Of a stretch of DNA of 59,596 nt, positions 8,118 to 17,861 are shown piece after piece. The position numbers and the translations under genes were made by a program. Below the pieces are notes generated by a model. The model was not told the DNA's origin, ran no database searches, and was given only the letters and a program-made list of their open reading frames with translations. The stretch is taken from the NCBI GenBank assembly GCA_020851075.1, contig JADZDL010000267.1, positions 1 through 59,596 of the forward strand, written 5' to 3'. Origin of the DNA: Planctomycetota bacterium. GTDB lineage: Bacteria; Planctomycetota; UBA1135; UBA2386. Each line of letters begins with the position of its first letter. The stretch's first letter is position 1.

Positions 8118-11045
8118 CTACGAACCGTCCACCGCCTTTACGTCCACCGGGTCGGCGGCCGGCTCGCCCTCTTCGGGATCCTCGGCCGAGCCAACGGCCG
8201 CATCGGTTTCGAAGGGCGCATCATCGCCGGCACCGTCGCCGGCATCACCCTCCTCTTCGACGGCCCCATCCCCCTCGGCGCCACCTTCCTCGAGCTCGGC
8301 CATCGCGACCGCCATCTGCTCTTCGCGCGCAAGGTACTCCTCGAGCGTCATCAGCACGTCGCGCGACTTCGAGCCGACGAAGGGCCCGACAAGCCCGTCC
8401 TCTTCCATGATCTCGAGCAAGCGCGTCGCGCGCGTATAGCCAACCGCCAAGGCCCGCTGCAGCAGCGTCGCCGAACCACGCTGCTGCCCGAGCACGATCT
8501 CGACTGCCTCGCGGTAACGCTCGTCCTTGTCGGCCGCCGACGGGCGCGAACTCGTCTGCGTCTGCACGAGGTCCGGATTGAAACTCGGCTGCTGGCCATG
8601 CTCGTCGAGGTAGCGCACGACCGCCTGCATCTCGTCATCGGCGACGAACGTGCCCTGCGCGCGCAGCATCGCACCACCACCCGGCGGCATGTAGAGCATG
8701 TCGCCAAACCCGAGCAGCTTCTCGGCGCCGTTCGCGTCAAGGATCACGCGCGAGTCGATCTTGCGGTTCACCTTGAAGGCGATCTGCGTCGGCAGGTTAG
8801 CCTTGATGATGCCCGTGATGACTTCGCTGCTCGGCCGCTGCGTCGCGAGGATCACGTGCATACCGACTGCGCGCGACTTCTGGGCCAGGCGCTGGATCAG
8901 CTCCTCGACTTCGTTCTGCGCGACGTTCATCAGATCGGCAAACTCGTCGATCACGATCACGATGTAAGGCAGGTACACACGCTCGGGGTCGGGCTCGCGC
9001 TTCAAGCGCTTTTCGAGCTCCTGCTGGCCGAGGCGGTTGTAGTTGCGGATGTGGTTCACGCCCGCCACCGACAGCAGCGCGTAGCGGTTCTCCATCTCGT
9101 CGACGGCCCACTGCAGGACCGACGGCGCCTTCTTCATGTTGGTGACGACGTCGCAGCAGAGGTGCGGGACCTTCTTGTAGGCCTGCAATTCGACCATCTT
9201 CGGGTCAACGAGGATCAGCTTCACCTGCGCCGGCGTGCGCGTCATCAGGATCGACAAGAGGATCGTATTGATGCAGACCGACTTGCCGGACCCCGTGGTG
9301 CCCGCGATGAGCAGATGCGGCATGCGCGCGAGGTCTTCGACGATCGGCGTGCCCGCGACATCCTTGCCCAAGTAGAGCGGGATCGCGAGGTCATCGGCGC
9401 GACCGAACTGGTCGAGCAGATCGCGCATGAACACCTTCTGCCGGTTCGGATTGGGCACTTCGATGCCGATCGTGTCCTTGCCCGGAATCGGCGCCACGAC
9501 GCGCACGGAGACCGCGCGCAACGCGGCGGCGAGGTCCGCTTCGAAGCCGACGATCTTGTTCACGCGCACGCTGTCGGCGACGCGCAGTTCGTATTGCGTC
9601 ACCGCCGGCCCGACGGACGCGGCTTCGATCGACGACTCGATGCCGAAGTGCGCCAGTTTCTGCACGATCGCCTGGCCACCACGGTTGAGCACTTCGGTAG
9701 TAGCCCCGAGGTCGGTGTGGGTCGCTTCCTGGAACAGCTCCACGGGCGGGAACGGGTAGGCCTCGTCGAACGGCAGGTTGTTCTGGCCGACCTTCTTCGG
9801 CTTTGGCTTCGGTTTGACGACCGGCTTCGGCTTGGGCTTGAGCACCACGATCGGCGGCGGTGGCTCGACCTTCGTTTCGAGCTTCGGCTCCGGTTTGGCC
9901 GCGGCGGCCTCGGCAGCGGCTCGGTCTTCGTCCTGGTCCAGATCGCGCCTGGCAACCTCGGCTTCGTCGCCCTCGTCCTCGACATCGTCTTCGTTCTCGT
10001 CCTTGTCCTCGACTGGGATGCGAGCCGCCGCACGGCGCTTGCGGCGCGAACCCTTCGCCAGGCCAACCTCGCCGTCCCCGTCCTCATCCGCCGCGAGAGG
10101 CTCGCCATCCAGAAGCGCTGCTTCCTCATCGAGCTCGGGTTGGGCCGGCTCCGCGCCAGCTGACGCCGCCGCGCTGCCCTTCTTCGCACGGGCACGGCGT
10201 GGCACTTCTACCACCGGTTCTGCGGCGTCGGTCTCGTCGTCCAGTTCCTCGTCCAGCGTCCCCTTGGTCGACTTGCCAGCCTTGCCGCCCACAGCGTCCG
10301 GCGCGGATTCCGAGGCCGCCGACCGCCCGCCGCGCCGCCGCTTGGACGCCGGCTCGTCGAGGTCGAGTCCTCCGACATCACCACCAGCAACCGCCGGCAC
10401 GGAAATCCCGCGCAGACGACGCCACAACTGCTCAATGCCGGCGGCGGCCTGCAGCAGGAGCTGCGAGAACATCCATTCCGTCGCGATCAGGAACGAGACG
10501 AGAGCCCCGAAACCGACCATCAACACGCGACCCGAACCACCGAATGCAGATTCCAGCTTTGGCGACACAAAGCCACCGAACACGCCACCCGCACCATACG
10601 GAGTGAGGTCCGTGACCCCTGCATCCCCATCGCGGCCGGCGAACACGATCGCCAGCATTGCCGCGAAGACGACGGCGCCGAGCACCTTCACGACCCAGCG
10701 TTCGACCTTGCGCCCGAGGAACAAGGCGAGCGCGCCGCCGAGCAGCAACAGGAATGGCACCCAGCCCGCGTAGCCGAGCGCGCGCGTGAAGCCGAGCGCC
10801 AGGTAGTAGCCGACGGCACCACCGAGGTTCTGGGCCCCATCACTTGGGATCGGCCCGCCGAGTTCGCGCAGGCGGAACGTGCCGAGGCACAACATCGCGT
10901 AGAGCGAGAACCCGCACAGCGCCAGCGACAACACTTCGCGCGCCCGATCGGACATGCCCGGCCTGGGGACGTCCTCGAGGGCGACAAAACGGGTGCCGCG
11001 CTTCTTCGGGGCCGGATCGGTTTCTTTCTCGGCTGCCTTGCTCAC
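8118..11045 (-). CDS. ftsK: FtsK/SpoIIIE DNA translocase
   Basis: The septal DNA pump that clears chromosomes during division, 975 residues. Membrane segments lie within about 35-215, followed by a long charged linker (about 220-450). The RecA-type motor has Walker A G-T-T-G-S-G-K-S near 580 and Walker B I-V-I-V-I-D-E-F-A-D near 697. The gamma winged helix is at about 856-905 (G-S-A-T-L-L-Q-R-A-L-A-V-G-Y-T-R-A). Unusually, about 69 acidic residues follow gamma, which is normally the extreme C-terminus. The GTG start overlaps the coaB stop as GTGA, so the two are translationally coupled. A motor-less FtsK-like gene lies downstream. Confidence 0.95.
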   Translation of the reverse strand: MSKAAEKETDPAPKKRGTRFVALEDVPRPGMSDRAREVLSLALCGFSLYAMLCLGTFRLRELGGPIPSDGAQNLGGAVGYYLALGFTRALGYAGWVPFLLLLGGALALFLGRKVERWVVKVLGAVVFAAMLAIVFAGRDGDAGVTDLTPYGAGGVFGGFVSPKLESAFGGSGRVLMVGFGALVSFLIATEWMFSQLLLQAAAGIEQLWRRLRGISVPAVAGGDVGGLDLDEPASKRRRGGRSAASESAPDAVGGKAGKSTKGTLDEELDDETDAAEPVVEVPRRARAKKGSAAASAGAEPAQPELDEEAALLDGEPLAADEDGDGEVGLAKGSRRKRRAAARIPVEDKDENEDDVEDEGDEAEVARRDLDQDEDRAAAEAAAAKPEPKLETKVEPPPPIVVLKPKPKPVVKPKPKPKKVGQNNLPFDEAYPFPPVELFQEATHTDLGATTEVLNRGGQAIVQKLAHFGIESSIEAASVGPAVTQYELRVADSVRVNKIVGFEADLAAALRAVSVRVVAPIPGKDTIGIEVPNPNRQKVFMRDLLDQFGRADDLAIPLYLGKDVAGTPIVEDLARMPHLLIAGTTGSGKSVCINTILLSILMTRTPAQVKLILVDPKMVELQAYKKVPHLCCDVVTNMKKAPSVLQWAVDEMENRYALLSVAGVNHIRNYNRLGQQELEKRLKREPDPERVYLPYIVIVIDEFADLMNVAQNEVEELIQRLAQKSRAVGMHVILATQRPSSEVITGIIKANLPTQIAFKVNRKIDSRVILDANGAEKLLGFGDMLYMPPGGGAMLRAQGTFVADDEMQAVVRYLDEHGQQPSFNPDLVQTQTSSRPSAADKDERYREAVEIVLGQQRGSATLLQRALAVGYTRATRLLEIMEEDGLVGPFVGSKSRDVLMTLEEYLAREEQMAVAMAELEEGGAEGDGAVEEEGDAGDGAGDDAPFETDAAVGSAEDPEEGEPAADPVDVKAVDGS

Positions 11046-11695
11046 GTTGCCTGCCTCCCCATCCAGAGTTCCACCGCGGCATGCACGATGTGCGCCGCAG
11101 TCAAGTTCTTGTCCGCGAGGCCCAGAGCCTCGTCCCGCCCATCGGCGTAACACAACACCACGTCGCTCGACACACCGCCGATCGCGTCGTGCAGATTGAC
11201 GACGACGAGATCCAGCTGCTTGCGCCGCAGCTTGTCGCGCCCGCGTGCAATCGCCGCCGCCATGCCCGCCGAAACCGACTCCAGGGCAAATCCGACGACG
11301 ACGCGCCGCCCCCGCTTCGCCGCGAGCCCCGCGACGATGTCAGGATTCGGTACCAATTCTAAAGTGACCCGCTCGCCCTGCTTCGCCGGCTTGCCAGCGA
11401 CCCGGTGCAGAGGCCGGTAGTCCGCCACCGCGGCCGCCGCGATGAGGATGTCCGCGGCCTGGAAGGCAGCTTCGGCAGCAGCCTGCATCTCCAACGCCGA
11501 AGTCACCGAAAACACGGTGACACCGGATGGCGGCGCAAGATCGACGGGGCCCAGCACAAGGCAGACCGCGTGTCCTGCCGTGCGCGCAGCCTCGGCGAGG
11601 GCGCACCCCATGCGGCCCGAGCTGCCATTGCTCAGGAACCGTACGTCATCCAGATACTCGCGGGTCGGCCCCGCGGTGATCATGATGGAGACCAT
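11042..11695 (-). CDS. coaB: Phosphopantothenoylcysteine synthetase, stand-alone CoaB
   Basis: This 217-residue protein matches the CoaB half of the usual Dfp/CoaBC fusion, which ligates 4'-phosphopantothenate and cysteine in coenzyme A synthesis. Seen: I-T-A-G-P-T-R-E at the start, F-L-S-N-G-S-S-G-R-M-G, A-A-V-A-D-Y-R-P near 85-92, P-N-P-D-I-V, and the late N-D/H-like V-V-V-N segment. There is no CoaC flavodoxin-like decarboxylase domain, so CoaC must be encoded elsewhere. The ATG at 11695 follows GGGGG; an internal ATG four codons later is possible. The stop overlaps the ftsK start. Type II/III stand-alone CoaB proteins are known in other bacteria. Confidence 0.88.
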   Translation of the reverse strand: MVSIMITAGPTREYLDDVRFLSNGSSGRMGCALAEAARTAGHAVCLVLGPVDLAPPSGVTVFSVTSALEMQAAAEAAFQAADILIAAAAVADYRPLHRVAGKPAKQGERVTLELVPNPDIVAGLAAKRGRRVVVGFALESVSAGMAAAIARGRDKLRRKQLDLVVVNLHDAIGGVSSDVVLCYADGRDEALGLADKNLTAAHIVHAAVELWMGRQAT

Positions 11696-11772
11696 GCCCC
11701 CGCCGGGTCGTTAGCGTAGGAACCACAAACCGCCACGCGTCCTATCGTAGTAACAGTCTTCCTCGGGGGGAG

Positions 11773-11804
11773 AAAAAAGAGCTGGCAGCCACTACTACCT
11801 GCCA
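11773..11804 (-). terminator. Hairpin plus T-run upstream of coaB
   Basis: Read leftward, TGGCAG (11804-11799) pairs with CTGCCA (11788-11783) around a 10-base loop, then GCTC and six T's follow. This is a small intrinsic terminator shape in the divergent region between coaB and the TolC-like gene. It could stop antisense transcription from the exporter operon or attenuate a coaB leader. Stem is only six pairs. Confidence 0.5.
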
Positions 11805-11862
11805 CGTAACTCGCGCCAACCTCTTCCCGTCGTTGCCGCCCAACGTCCGAACTGCCCCCAGC

Positions 11863-13497
11863 GTGCCCGCCTTCAGCCCCAGAATCGTCGTCCTCCTCTC
11901 GTGCAGCCTGCTCGCAGGCTGCTGGTCCCCAACCGAGAACAAGGAATCCGCGGATACCCAGGTCTACGACATCCTCGAACGGGCGAGCGCCAAGGTCACT
12001 GGCCAGCCCAAGACCTTCCCGCTCGAACGCCCCGTCGACACCCTGCGGCACCAGCTGCAGACCAACGGCGGGCACCTGCCCGACGGCTCCATTGCGCGCC
12101 TGAGCCTGCTGCAGGCCCTCGACGTGGCCGCCGAGAACAGCCGCGACTTCCAGCGCCAGAAGGAAACGCTGTACCTGTCCGCGCTCAACCTGACGCGGAA
12201 CATGCACAACTTCGCGTTCATCTTTGGCGGCGGCGGCAGCGCGGAGGTCAGCGGAGAGAGCGACGTGTCTGCGGACGCCCGGCTCAGCGACGACCTGTCG
12301 GGGTCGATCACGAGCACCGCCGGCACGCGCGTCGTGGCGAGCTTCGTGAACACGTTCCTGCGCTCGGTCGTGCACGGCGGCAGTTTCGACGGCAGCTCGA
12401 TCCTCAACCTCACGCTGACCCAGCCGCTGCTGCGCGGTGCCGGCAGCCGCATCGTGCGCGAGCCGCTGACGCAGTCCGAACGCGACGTCATCTACTCGGT
12501 GCGCAGCTTCGAACGCTTCCGCGCCGAGTTCGCGATCGGCATCGCCAGCGACTACTGGAATGTCGTGCGCCAGATCGCCGACCTCGCCAACGTCGAAGCC
12601 AACTACAAGAGCCTCGTGCAGTCGCGCGAACAGATCGAGGAGCTCTACAACGCCGGTCGCAAGACGGTGACGGATCTCGGCCGCGCAAAGCAGAGTGAAT
12701 ACTCGGCCGATGCCCAGCGCGTCTCGGCGAAGAACCGCCTGCAGACCGCGCTGGACCGCTTCAAACTGAAGCTGGGCCTGCCGGTCACCGCGGAAGTCGA
12801 ACTCGACCTCGCCGAACTCGACCACCTGCGCGAGCAAGGCGTGTTGCCGGTCGACCTCAGCGAAGAAGACGCGCTGCACCTGGCCACCGACCGCCGCTTC
12901 GACTTCCAGACCACGATCGATGAAGTCGAAGACGCCGGCCGCCGCATCGTCGTCGCCGAAGACGCGCTGCACATGGCGCTCGACTTCACGGCGGCCCTGA
13001 ACGTGCCCGCCGAATCGGGCAAGGGCCTCAATCTCGACTGGTCGAAGGTCAACTGGTCGGCGGGCTTCGAACTCGATCTCGCGCTCGACAAGCTCGTCGA
13101 ACGCAATGCCTACCGCAGCGCGCTGATCAGCTTTGACGTCGCCCTGCGCGCGCGCGAACAGGCCGAAGACCAGATCGCCGCCGATGTGCGTTCGTCGCTG
13201 CGCAACATCCAGAGCGCCACCGACAGCTACCGCATCCAGTCGGTCGCCGTCGAACTCGCCGCGCAGCGCGTCGAAGCGACCACCGACCTCTATGCCGCCG
13301 GTCGCGTGCAGGCGCTCGAGAAGCTCGACGCCCAGGACGCCCTGCTGCAAGCCCAACTCGATCTCACCGCGGCGATCGTCGACTATTCGGTCGCTCGCCT
13401 CCAACTCATGCACGACCTCGAAGCCATCGAACTCGAGCCCAAGGGGCTCCGCTTCGACCCGGCGCTGCCTGTGCCGCAACCCAAGACTGCCGAGTGA
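11863..13497 (+). CDS. TolC-family outer-membrane efflux lipoprotein
   Basis: An outer-membrane channel subunit of the TolC/OEP family, 544 residues. The N-terminus is a lipoprotein signal with lipobox L-L-A-G-C, so the protein is probably acylated. Two OEP repeats of long helices follow, with phrases such as L-L-Q-A-L-D-V-A-A-E-N-S-R, L-T-Q-P-L-L-R-G-A-G and A-A-Q-R-V-E-A-T-T-D-L-Y-A-A-G-R that are typical of the family. The GTG at 11863 gives a 19-residue signal; a TTG ten codons earlier is also open. It is the first gene of a rightward operon with an HlyD-like adaptor and MacB-type ABC genes, so it should be the exit duct of that pump. Confidence 0.88.
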   Translation: MPAFSPRIVVLLSCSLLAGCWSPTENKESADTQVYDILERASAKVTGQPKTFPLERPVDTLRHQLQTNGGHLPDGSIARLSLLQALDVAAENSRDFQRQKETLYLSALNLTRNMHNFAFIFGGGGSAEVSGESDVSADARLSDDLSGSITSTAGTRVVASFVNTFLRSVVHGGSFDGSSILNLTLTQPLLRGAGSRIVREPLTQSERDVIYSVRSFERFRAEFAIGIASDYWNVVRQIADLANVEANYKSLVQSREQIEELYNAGRKTVTDLGRAKQSEYSADAQRVSAKNRLQTALDRFKLKLGLPVTAEVELDLAELDHLREQGVLPVDLSEEDALHLATDRRFDFQTTIDEVEDAGRRIVVAEDALHMALDFTAALNVPAESGKGLNLDWSKVNWSAGFELDLALDKLVERNAYRSALISFDVALRAREQAEDQIAADVRSSLRNIQSATDSYRIQSVAVELAAQRVEATTDLYAAGRVQALEKLDAQDALLQAQLDLTAAIVDYSVARLQLMHDLEAIELEPKGLRFDPALPVPQPKTAE

Positions 13498-13502
13498 TTC
13501 CC

Positions 13503-15797
13503 ATGACTGCATTCCGCCTTCGGGCCGCCCATTCGGCCCCCTTCCGTCCGGCCCCAACCCCTACGGCACCCCGCCAATTGGCTAGCTCACGACTCGGGCT
13601 GCGGCACGCTCTGCTCATGGGTGTGCTCGTCGCGCTCACTGCCTGCAGCGATTCCGCCGCGCCGACCGACGGCCAGGATCCGAACCTGTTCAAGGTCCGC
13701 AAGGACGACCTGCCGATCGTCGTGCGCGAAAACGCCGAACTGCAGGCGCTGCGTGAGACGATCGTTCGCTCCGAGGTCGAAGGCCAGGCGACGATCATCT
13801 ACATCATCCCGGAAGGCTCGATGGTGAAGCAGGGCGAGCGGCTCGTCGAACTCGACGTCAGCGACCTCGTCGAAAAGCGAGCCAACCAGGGTATCTCCGT
13901 GGGCAAAGCCGATGCAGCGCTGACCCAGTCCAAGAAGGAGAAGGAGATCCTCGAGAAGGAGCTCACGACCAAACGCAACACCGCCGCGTCGAACCTGCGC
14001 ATCACCGAGATGGAGCTCGAGAAGCTACTCGGGCGCAAGACCGGGGCGAAGAGCAGCGAGGGCAAGAACAGCGACATGCTGAAGAAGCTGGAGGCGCTCG
14101 TCCAGACGCCGCAGGCTCAAGCCCAGCCGCAGGACGCCAGTTTGACCGGGATGTCGAAGGAAGACGCCACGTCCGTAGCGCAGCAGGTGAATCCGGCCAG
14201 CTACCGCAACCTCGTCGACAAGGTGCGCGAGCTGCTGACGCTCGACGGCGATGACGGCGCCGCCGATCGCGACATGGGCGAAATGGCCAACAAGATCCTG
14301 CAGCAGGCGGACCAGATCCGCCTCGCGATGGCCGACCTCAAGGTCAAGGAAGACACGTTCGCGCACAGCCGCCGGCTCGCCAGCAAGCAGTTCATCACGC
14401 GCAACGAACTCGAGAAGGACCAGCTCGCCTACCAGTCGCAGGTCTCCAAGGTCACGCTGGCCTGGAACGACCTCGACCTCCTGATCAACTACACACTCGC
14501 CAAGGAGCGCATCAAGCTCACGCAGGATCGCGACAACGCGCTGCTCGAAGTGGCGCGCGTGCAGGGCAGCAACGAAGCGGCCGTCATCAAGGCCGACAGC
14601 GACCTGACCAGCCGTGAACTCGAGTTCAACCTCGCGAAGGAACGGCTCGACAACCTCGATCGCCAGATCAAGAGCGCCATCATCCTCGCGCCGACGCCCG
14701 GCACCGTGGTCTACGCGCGCATCGATCGCAACCGCGGCGGTGGTGAAGCCGTGCGCGAAGGTGTGCAGGTCCGCGATCGCCAGGAACTCATCATCCTGCC
14801 CGACACGACCAAGATGCGCTGCCTCGTCAAGGTCCAGGAAGCACAGGTCGACAAGGTCGCGCGCGGCCAGGCCGCGTTCGTGACCGTCGAAGCGTTCCAA
14901 GGCGAGACGTTCACGGGCCGCGTCACCAGCGTCGCCCCGGTGGCCGACAGCAACAGCGGCTGGATGACGAGCGATCGAAAGGTCTACACGACCAACGTCG
15001 AGCTCGACAGCGACAACCCCGACGGCCGCTTGCGTTCGCGCATGGCCGCGAACGTGACGATCATGATCGACACGATCAAGGACACGCTGCCGATCCCGCT
15101 GCAGGCCGTCTACCGCGACCGCTCGGTCAACTACGTCTGGAAGCAGACGGCCAACGGGCCACAGGCAGTCGCCATCAAGGTCGGCCGGCAGAACACCGAG
15201 AAGGTCGAGGTCCTCGATGGGGTCGCCTCTGGCGATATGCTCTGCTTGACCGCGCCGGCCGGTGTGCCCGCGCCGAAGTTCGAGCAGCCCGTGGCCCCGG
15301 AACCCGCGCCGATCAAGGAAACCAGCAAGCCTGCCGGCCCTGGGGATGCAGGTGCAGGTGGCGGCGCCGGTGCAGCCGCCGGCGACGGCCAAGGTGGCGG
15401 CCGGCGCCAGGGTGGCATGGGCGGCATGGGGGCAGCTTCGCGCAAGAAGCTCACCGAGATGACGCCGGAAGAACTCGAGACCTACAAGGGTGGCCTCGAC
15501 CGCATGTCGGGCATGATCGAGATGGCCCGCACCAATGGCAGCGAACAGACCGCGCTGGACATGGAAGCGGCGTTGACCGGCCTTCGCCAGGCTCTGCAGA
15601 GCAACAACCTCGAAGCGGGCCAGGTGCACAAGGACAAGCTCAGTTCGCTCATGCGCGGCATGATGGGCAATCGCCAGGGTGGCCAGAACGGCGGCCCGGG
15701 TGGCGGGCCCGGTGGCGGGGATGGCAGCAACCCGCGCCGCGGCGGTGGCAATCCCGGTGGTGACAATGGCGGTGGCCGTCAGGGCCGAGGCAACTGA
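13503..15797 (+). CDS. HlyD/MacA-like periplasmic adaptor lipoprotein
   Basis: The membrane-fusion adaptor that links the inner-membrane ABC complex to the TolC-like channel, 764 residues. A lipobox L-T-A-C places the acyl cysteine near residue 48. A lipoyl-like half (G-Q-A-T-I-I-Y-I-I-P-E-G-S-M-V-K-Q-G) precedes an unusually long charged coiled coil (about 120-400), then the second lipoyl half (I-L-A-P-T-P-G-T-V-V-Y) and beta-barrel domains. The last 150 residues are Gly-rich around a short helical segment. Start is uncertain: GTG 13494 would overlap the tolC stop as GTGA, ATG 13503 is listed, and TTG 13578 would give a neater 23-residue lipoprotein signal. Confidence 0.87.
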   Translation: MTAFRLRAAHSAPFRPAPTPTAPRQLASSRLGLRHALLMGVLVALTACSDSAAPTDGQDPNLFKVRKDDLPIVVRENAELQALRETIVRSEVEGQATIIYIIPEGSMVKQGERLVELDVSDLVEKRANQGISVGKADAALTQSKKEKEILEKELTTKRNTAASNLRITEMELEKLLGRKTGAKSSEGKNSDMLKKLEALVQTPQAQAQPQDASLTGMSKEDATSVAQQVNPASYRNLVDKVRELLTLDGDDGAADRDMGEMANKILQQADQIRLAMADLKVKEDTFAHSRRLASKQFITRNELEKDQLAYQSQVSKVTLAWNDLDLLINYTLAKERIKLTQDRDNALLEVARVQGSNEAAVIKADSDLTSRELEFNLAKERLDNLDRQIKSAIILAPTPGTVVYARIDRNRGGGEAVREGVQVRDRQELIILPDTTKMRCLVKVQEAQVDKVARGQAAFVTVEAFQGETFTGRVTSVAPVADSNSGWMTSDRKVYTTNVELDSDNPDGRLRSRMAANVTIMIDTIKDTLPIPLQAVYRDRSVNYVWKQTANGPQAVAIKVGRQNTEKVEVLDGVASGDMLCLTAPAGVPAPKFEQPVAPEPAPIKETSKPAGPGDAGAGGGAGAAAGDGQGGGRRQGGMGGMGAASRKKLTEMTPEELETYKGGLDRMSGMIEMARTNGSEQTALDMEAALTGLRQALQSNNLEAGQVHKDKLSSLMRGMMGNRQGGQNGGPGGGPGGGDGSNPRRGGGNPGGDNGGGRQGRGN

Positions 15798-15809
15798 ACG
15801 GATCCCTTC

Positions 15810-16586
15810 ATGCAACCGTCAGCCCCGCAAACCCCGGACTTTCGTCCGATCATCGCCGAGTTCGTCGACGTTCATCGCCACTATGTGATGGGCGAGAACG
15901 TCGTGAAGGCCCTCAACGGCGTTTCCATGCAGGTGAGGAAGGGTGACTACCTCGCGATCATGGGACGCTCCGGCTCGGGCAAGAGCACGATGCTGAACAT
16001 CCTCGGCGGCCTCGACCGCCCCACCACCGGCGAATACCGGGTCGGTGGGCGCGACGTTAGCAAACTCGACGATGACGCACTGTCCGACGTGCGCGGCCAG
16101 GAGATCGGCTTCATCTTCCAGTCGTTCAACCTTATCCAGCAACTCACGGTGCTCGAGAACCTCGAGGTGCCACTGTTCTACCAGGGCCGCGTCGGCGCCG
16201 AATCGCGCCAGAAGGCCGAGTATCTGGCCGAACGTGTAGGCCTAGGCGGTCGCCTCGAACACAAGCCGATGGAGCTCTCAGGTGGTCAACAGCAGCGTGT
16301 TGCGATCGCACGCGCGCTCATGAACGACCCGCTGTTTCTGCTTGCCGACGAAGCGACCGGCAACCTCGACAGCAACACCGAGCAGGAGATCCTGAACCTG
16401 TTCGATGACCTGCGCCCCGACGGCGTCACGATCGTCATCGTCACCCACAATCCCAAGGTTGCCGAACGCGCCGACTTCACGCTGTGGCTCAAGGATGGCC
16501 AGGTCGAGAAGCTCGTCGACAATCGCACCGCGGAACGCGATGCGGCGCGCGCGGCCGGCGCCAGCGCGTCTGGAGGCCACTCATGA
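15810..16586 (+). CDS. MacB/LolD-type ABC transporter ATPase
   Basis: The ATP-binding subunit of the exporter, 258 residues. Walker A G-R-S-G-S-G-K-S-T is at 52-60, the Q-loop F-I-F-Q-S-F-N-L-I near 101-109, the signature L-S-G-G-Q-Q-Q-R at 156-163, Walker B L-L-A-D-E-A-T-G-N-L-D from 177, and the switch H in V-T-H-N. The Q-S-F-N-L and A-T-G-N-L-D phrases mark the MacB/LolD/FtsE branch, which energises mechanotransmission pumps working with adaptor and TolC partners. It overlaps the permease start by four bases (ATGA). Substrate unknown; macrolides, peptides or lipids are the known range. Confidence 0.95.
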   Translation: MQPSAPQTPDFRPIIAEFVDVHRHYVMGENVVKALNGVSMQVRKGDYLAIMGRSGSGKSTMLNILGGLDRPTTGEYRVGGRDVSKLDDDALSDVRGQEIGFIFQSFNLIQQLTVLENLEVPLFYQGRVGAESRQKAEYLAERVGLGGRLEHKPMELSGGQQQRVAIARALMNDPLFLLADEATGNLDSNTEQEILNLFDDLRPDGVTIVIVTHNPKVAERADFTLWLKDGQVEKLVDNRTAERDAARAAGASASGGHS

Positions 16587-17845
16587 TCAGCGACATGATG
16601 CGCATGATCCGGCTCGGCCTGAAGAGCCTCATGCTGCACAAGCTCCGCAGCACGCTGACCACGGCCGGCATCCTGTTCGGCGTTGCCTCGGTGATCGCGA
16701 TGCTGGCCGTCGGCGAGGGCGCGTCGGAAGAGACGTTGAAGCGCTTCCGCGACATGGGCGTCACCAACGTGCTCGTGCGCAGCAAGAAGCCCGACGAGAC
16801 GCAGCAGACGTCGTCGAGCAGCATGATGAGCATTCTCGGCTACGGGTTGCTCTACCCGGAAGCCGACCGCATCCAGAACCTGCTGCCGCAGTCCAAGGTC
16901 GTGCGCGTTCGCGAGTTCAACCGTGGCATCATCCACGGCGAAAACTGGAGCAGCACGATGATCGTCGGCACCGAAGTCGACTTCCTCGACGTCACCAACA
17001 TGAAGGTGAAGGAGGGGCGCTGGCTCACGGAGCTCGACATGGTGACGCAGGGCAACGTCTGCGTGATCGGCGAGAGCCTCGCACGCACGCTGTTCCCGCT
17101 CTCCAACCCGATCGGAATGACCTTGCTGATCGGCATCGAGGACCGCTTCCAGGTCGTCGGCGTGCTCGACTACCAAGGCCGCGCCGCCGGCCCGAACGGC
17201 ACGACCCTCGACGAGTGCGCCTTCATCCCACTGTCGAGTTCACGCCGCCGATTCGGCGACACGATCCGCAACACCTCCACCAACCGCTTCGAAGCGATCG
17301 AACTGCACGAGATCAAGGTCAAGCTGCCGTCGTCCGCCGAGGTCGAAGGCGCCGCCAACGTGCTGCGCGCGATGCTGGCGCCGGCGCACGCCCCCAAGGG
17401 CGACATCGAGATCACGGTGCCGCTGGAGTTGCTGCGCGAAGAAGAGAAGCAGGAGGCGATGTTCAACCTCGTGCTCGCGGTGATCGCCAGTATCTCGCTG
17501 CTCGTCGGCGGCATCGGCATCATGAACGTGATGTTGGCAACGGTGACCGAACGCACACGCGAGATCGGCATCCGCCGCGCCCTCGGCGCGAAGAAGAAGC
17601 ACATCATCCAGCAGTTCCTCGTCGAAGCTGGCGTGCTCTCGGCGCTCGGTGGCCTGGCCGGGGTCGGTCTCGGCTATATCGTGCCGAAGCTCATCACGCA
17701 CTTCTTCCACCAGAACACGATCGTGCTCTGGATCCATGTGCTGCTCGCGTTCTGCATCTCGGCCGCAGTCGGTGTGGTGTTTGGCATCTACCCGGCGTGG
17801 CGCGCGGCGAACATGGACCCGGTCGAAGCCCTACGCCACGAGTAA
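16583..17845 (+). CDS. MacB-like ABC transporter permease
   Basis: The membrane subunit of the exporter, 420 residues, with MacB-PCD plus FtsX architecture. One membrane helix (about 27-47, T-A-G-I-L-F-G-V-A-S-V-I-A-M-L) follows a cytoplasmic amphipathic start. A large periplasmic domain spans about 50-285, and three C-terminal helices follow, with the family phrase I-G-I-M-N-V-M-L-A-T-V-T-E-R-T-R-E-I-G-I. The ATG start overlaps the ATPase stop as ATGA and has GGAGG 7 bases upstream. The downstream gene is convergent with only 16 bases between stops. Confidence 0.94.
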   Translation: MISDMMRMIRLGLKSLMLHKLRSTLTTAGILFGVASVIAMLAVGEGASEETLKRFRDMGVTNVLVRSKKPDETQQTSSSSMMSILGYGLLYPEADRIQNLLPQSKVVRVREFNRGIIHGENWSSTMIVGTEVDFLDVTNMKVKEGRWLTELDMVTQGNVCVIGESLARTLFPLSNPIGMTLLIGIEDRFQVVGVLDYQGRAAGPNGTTLDECAFIPLSSSRRRFGDTIRNTSTNRFEAIELHEIKVKLPSSAEVEGAANVLRAMLAPAHAPKGDIEITVPLELLREEEKQEAMFNLVLAVIASISLLVGGIGIMNVMLATVTERTREIGIRRALGAKKKHIIQQFLVEAGVLSALGGLAGVGLGYIVPKLITHFFHQNTIVLWIHVLLAFCISAAVGVVFGIYPAWRAANMDPVEALRHE

Positions 17846-17861
17846 CCCCGAGTCGTAGCCC

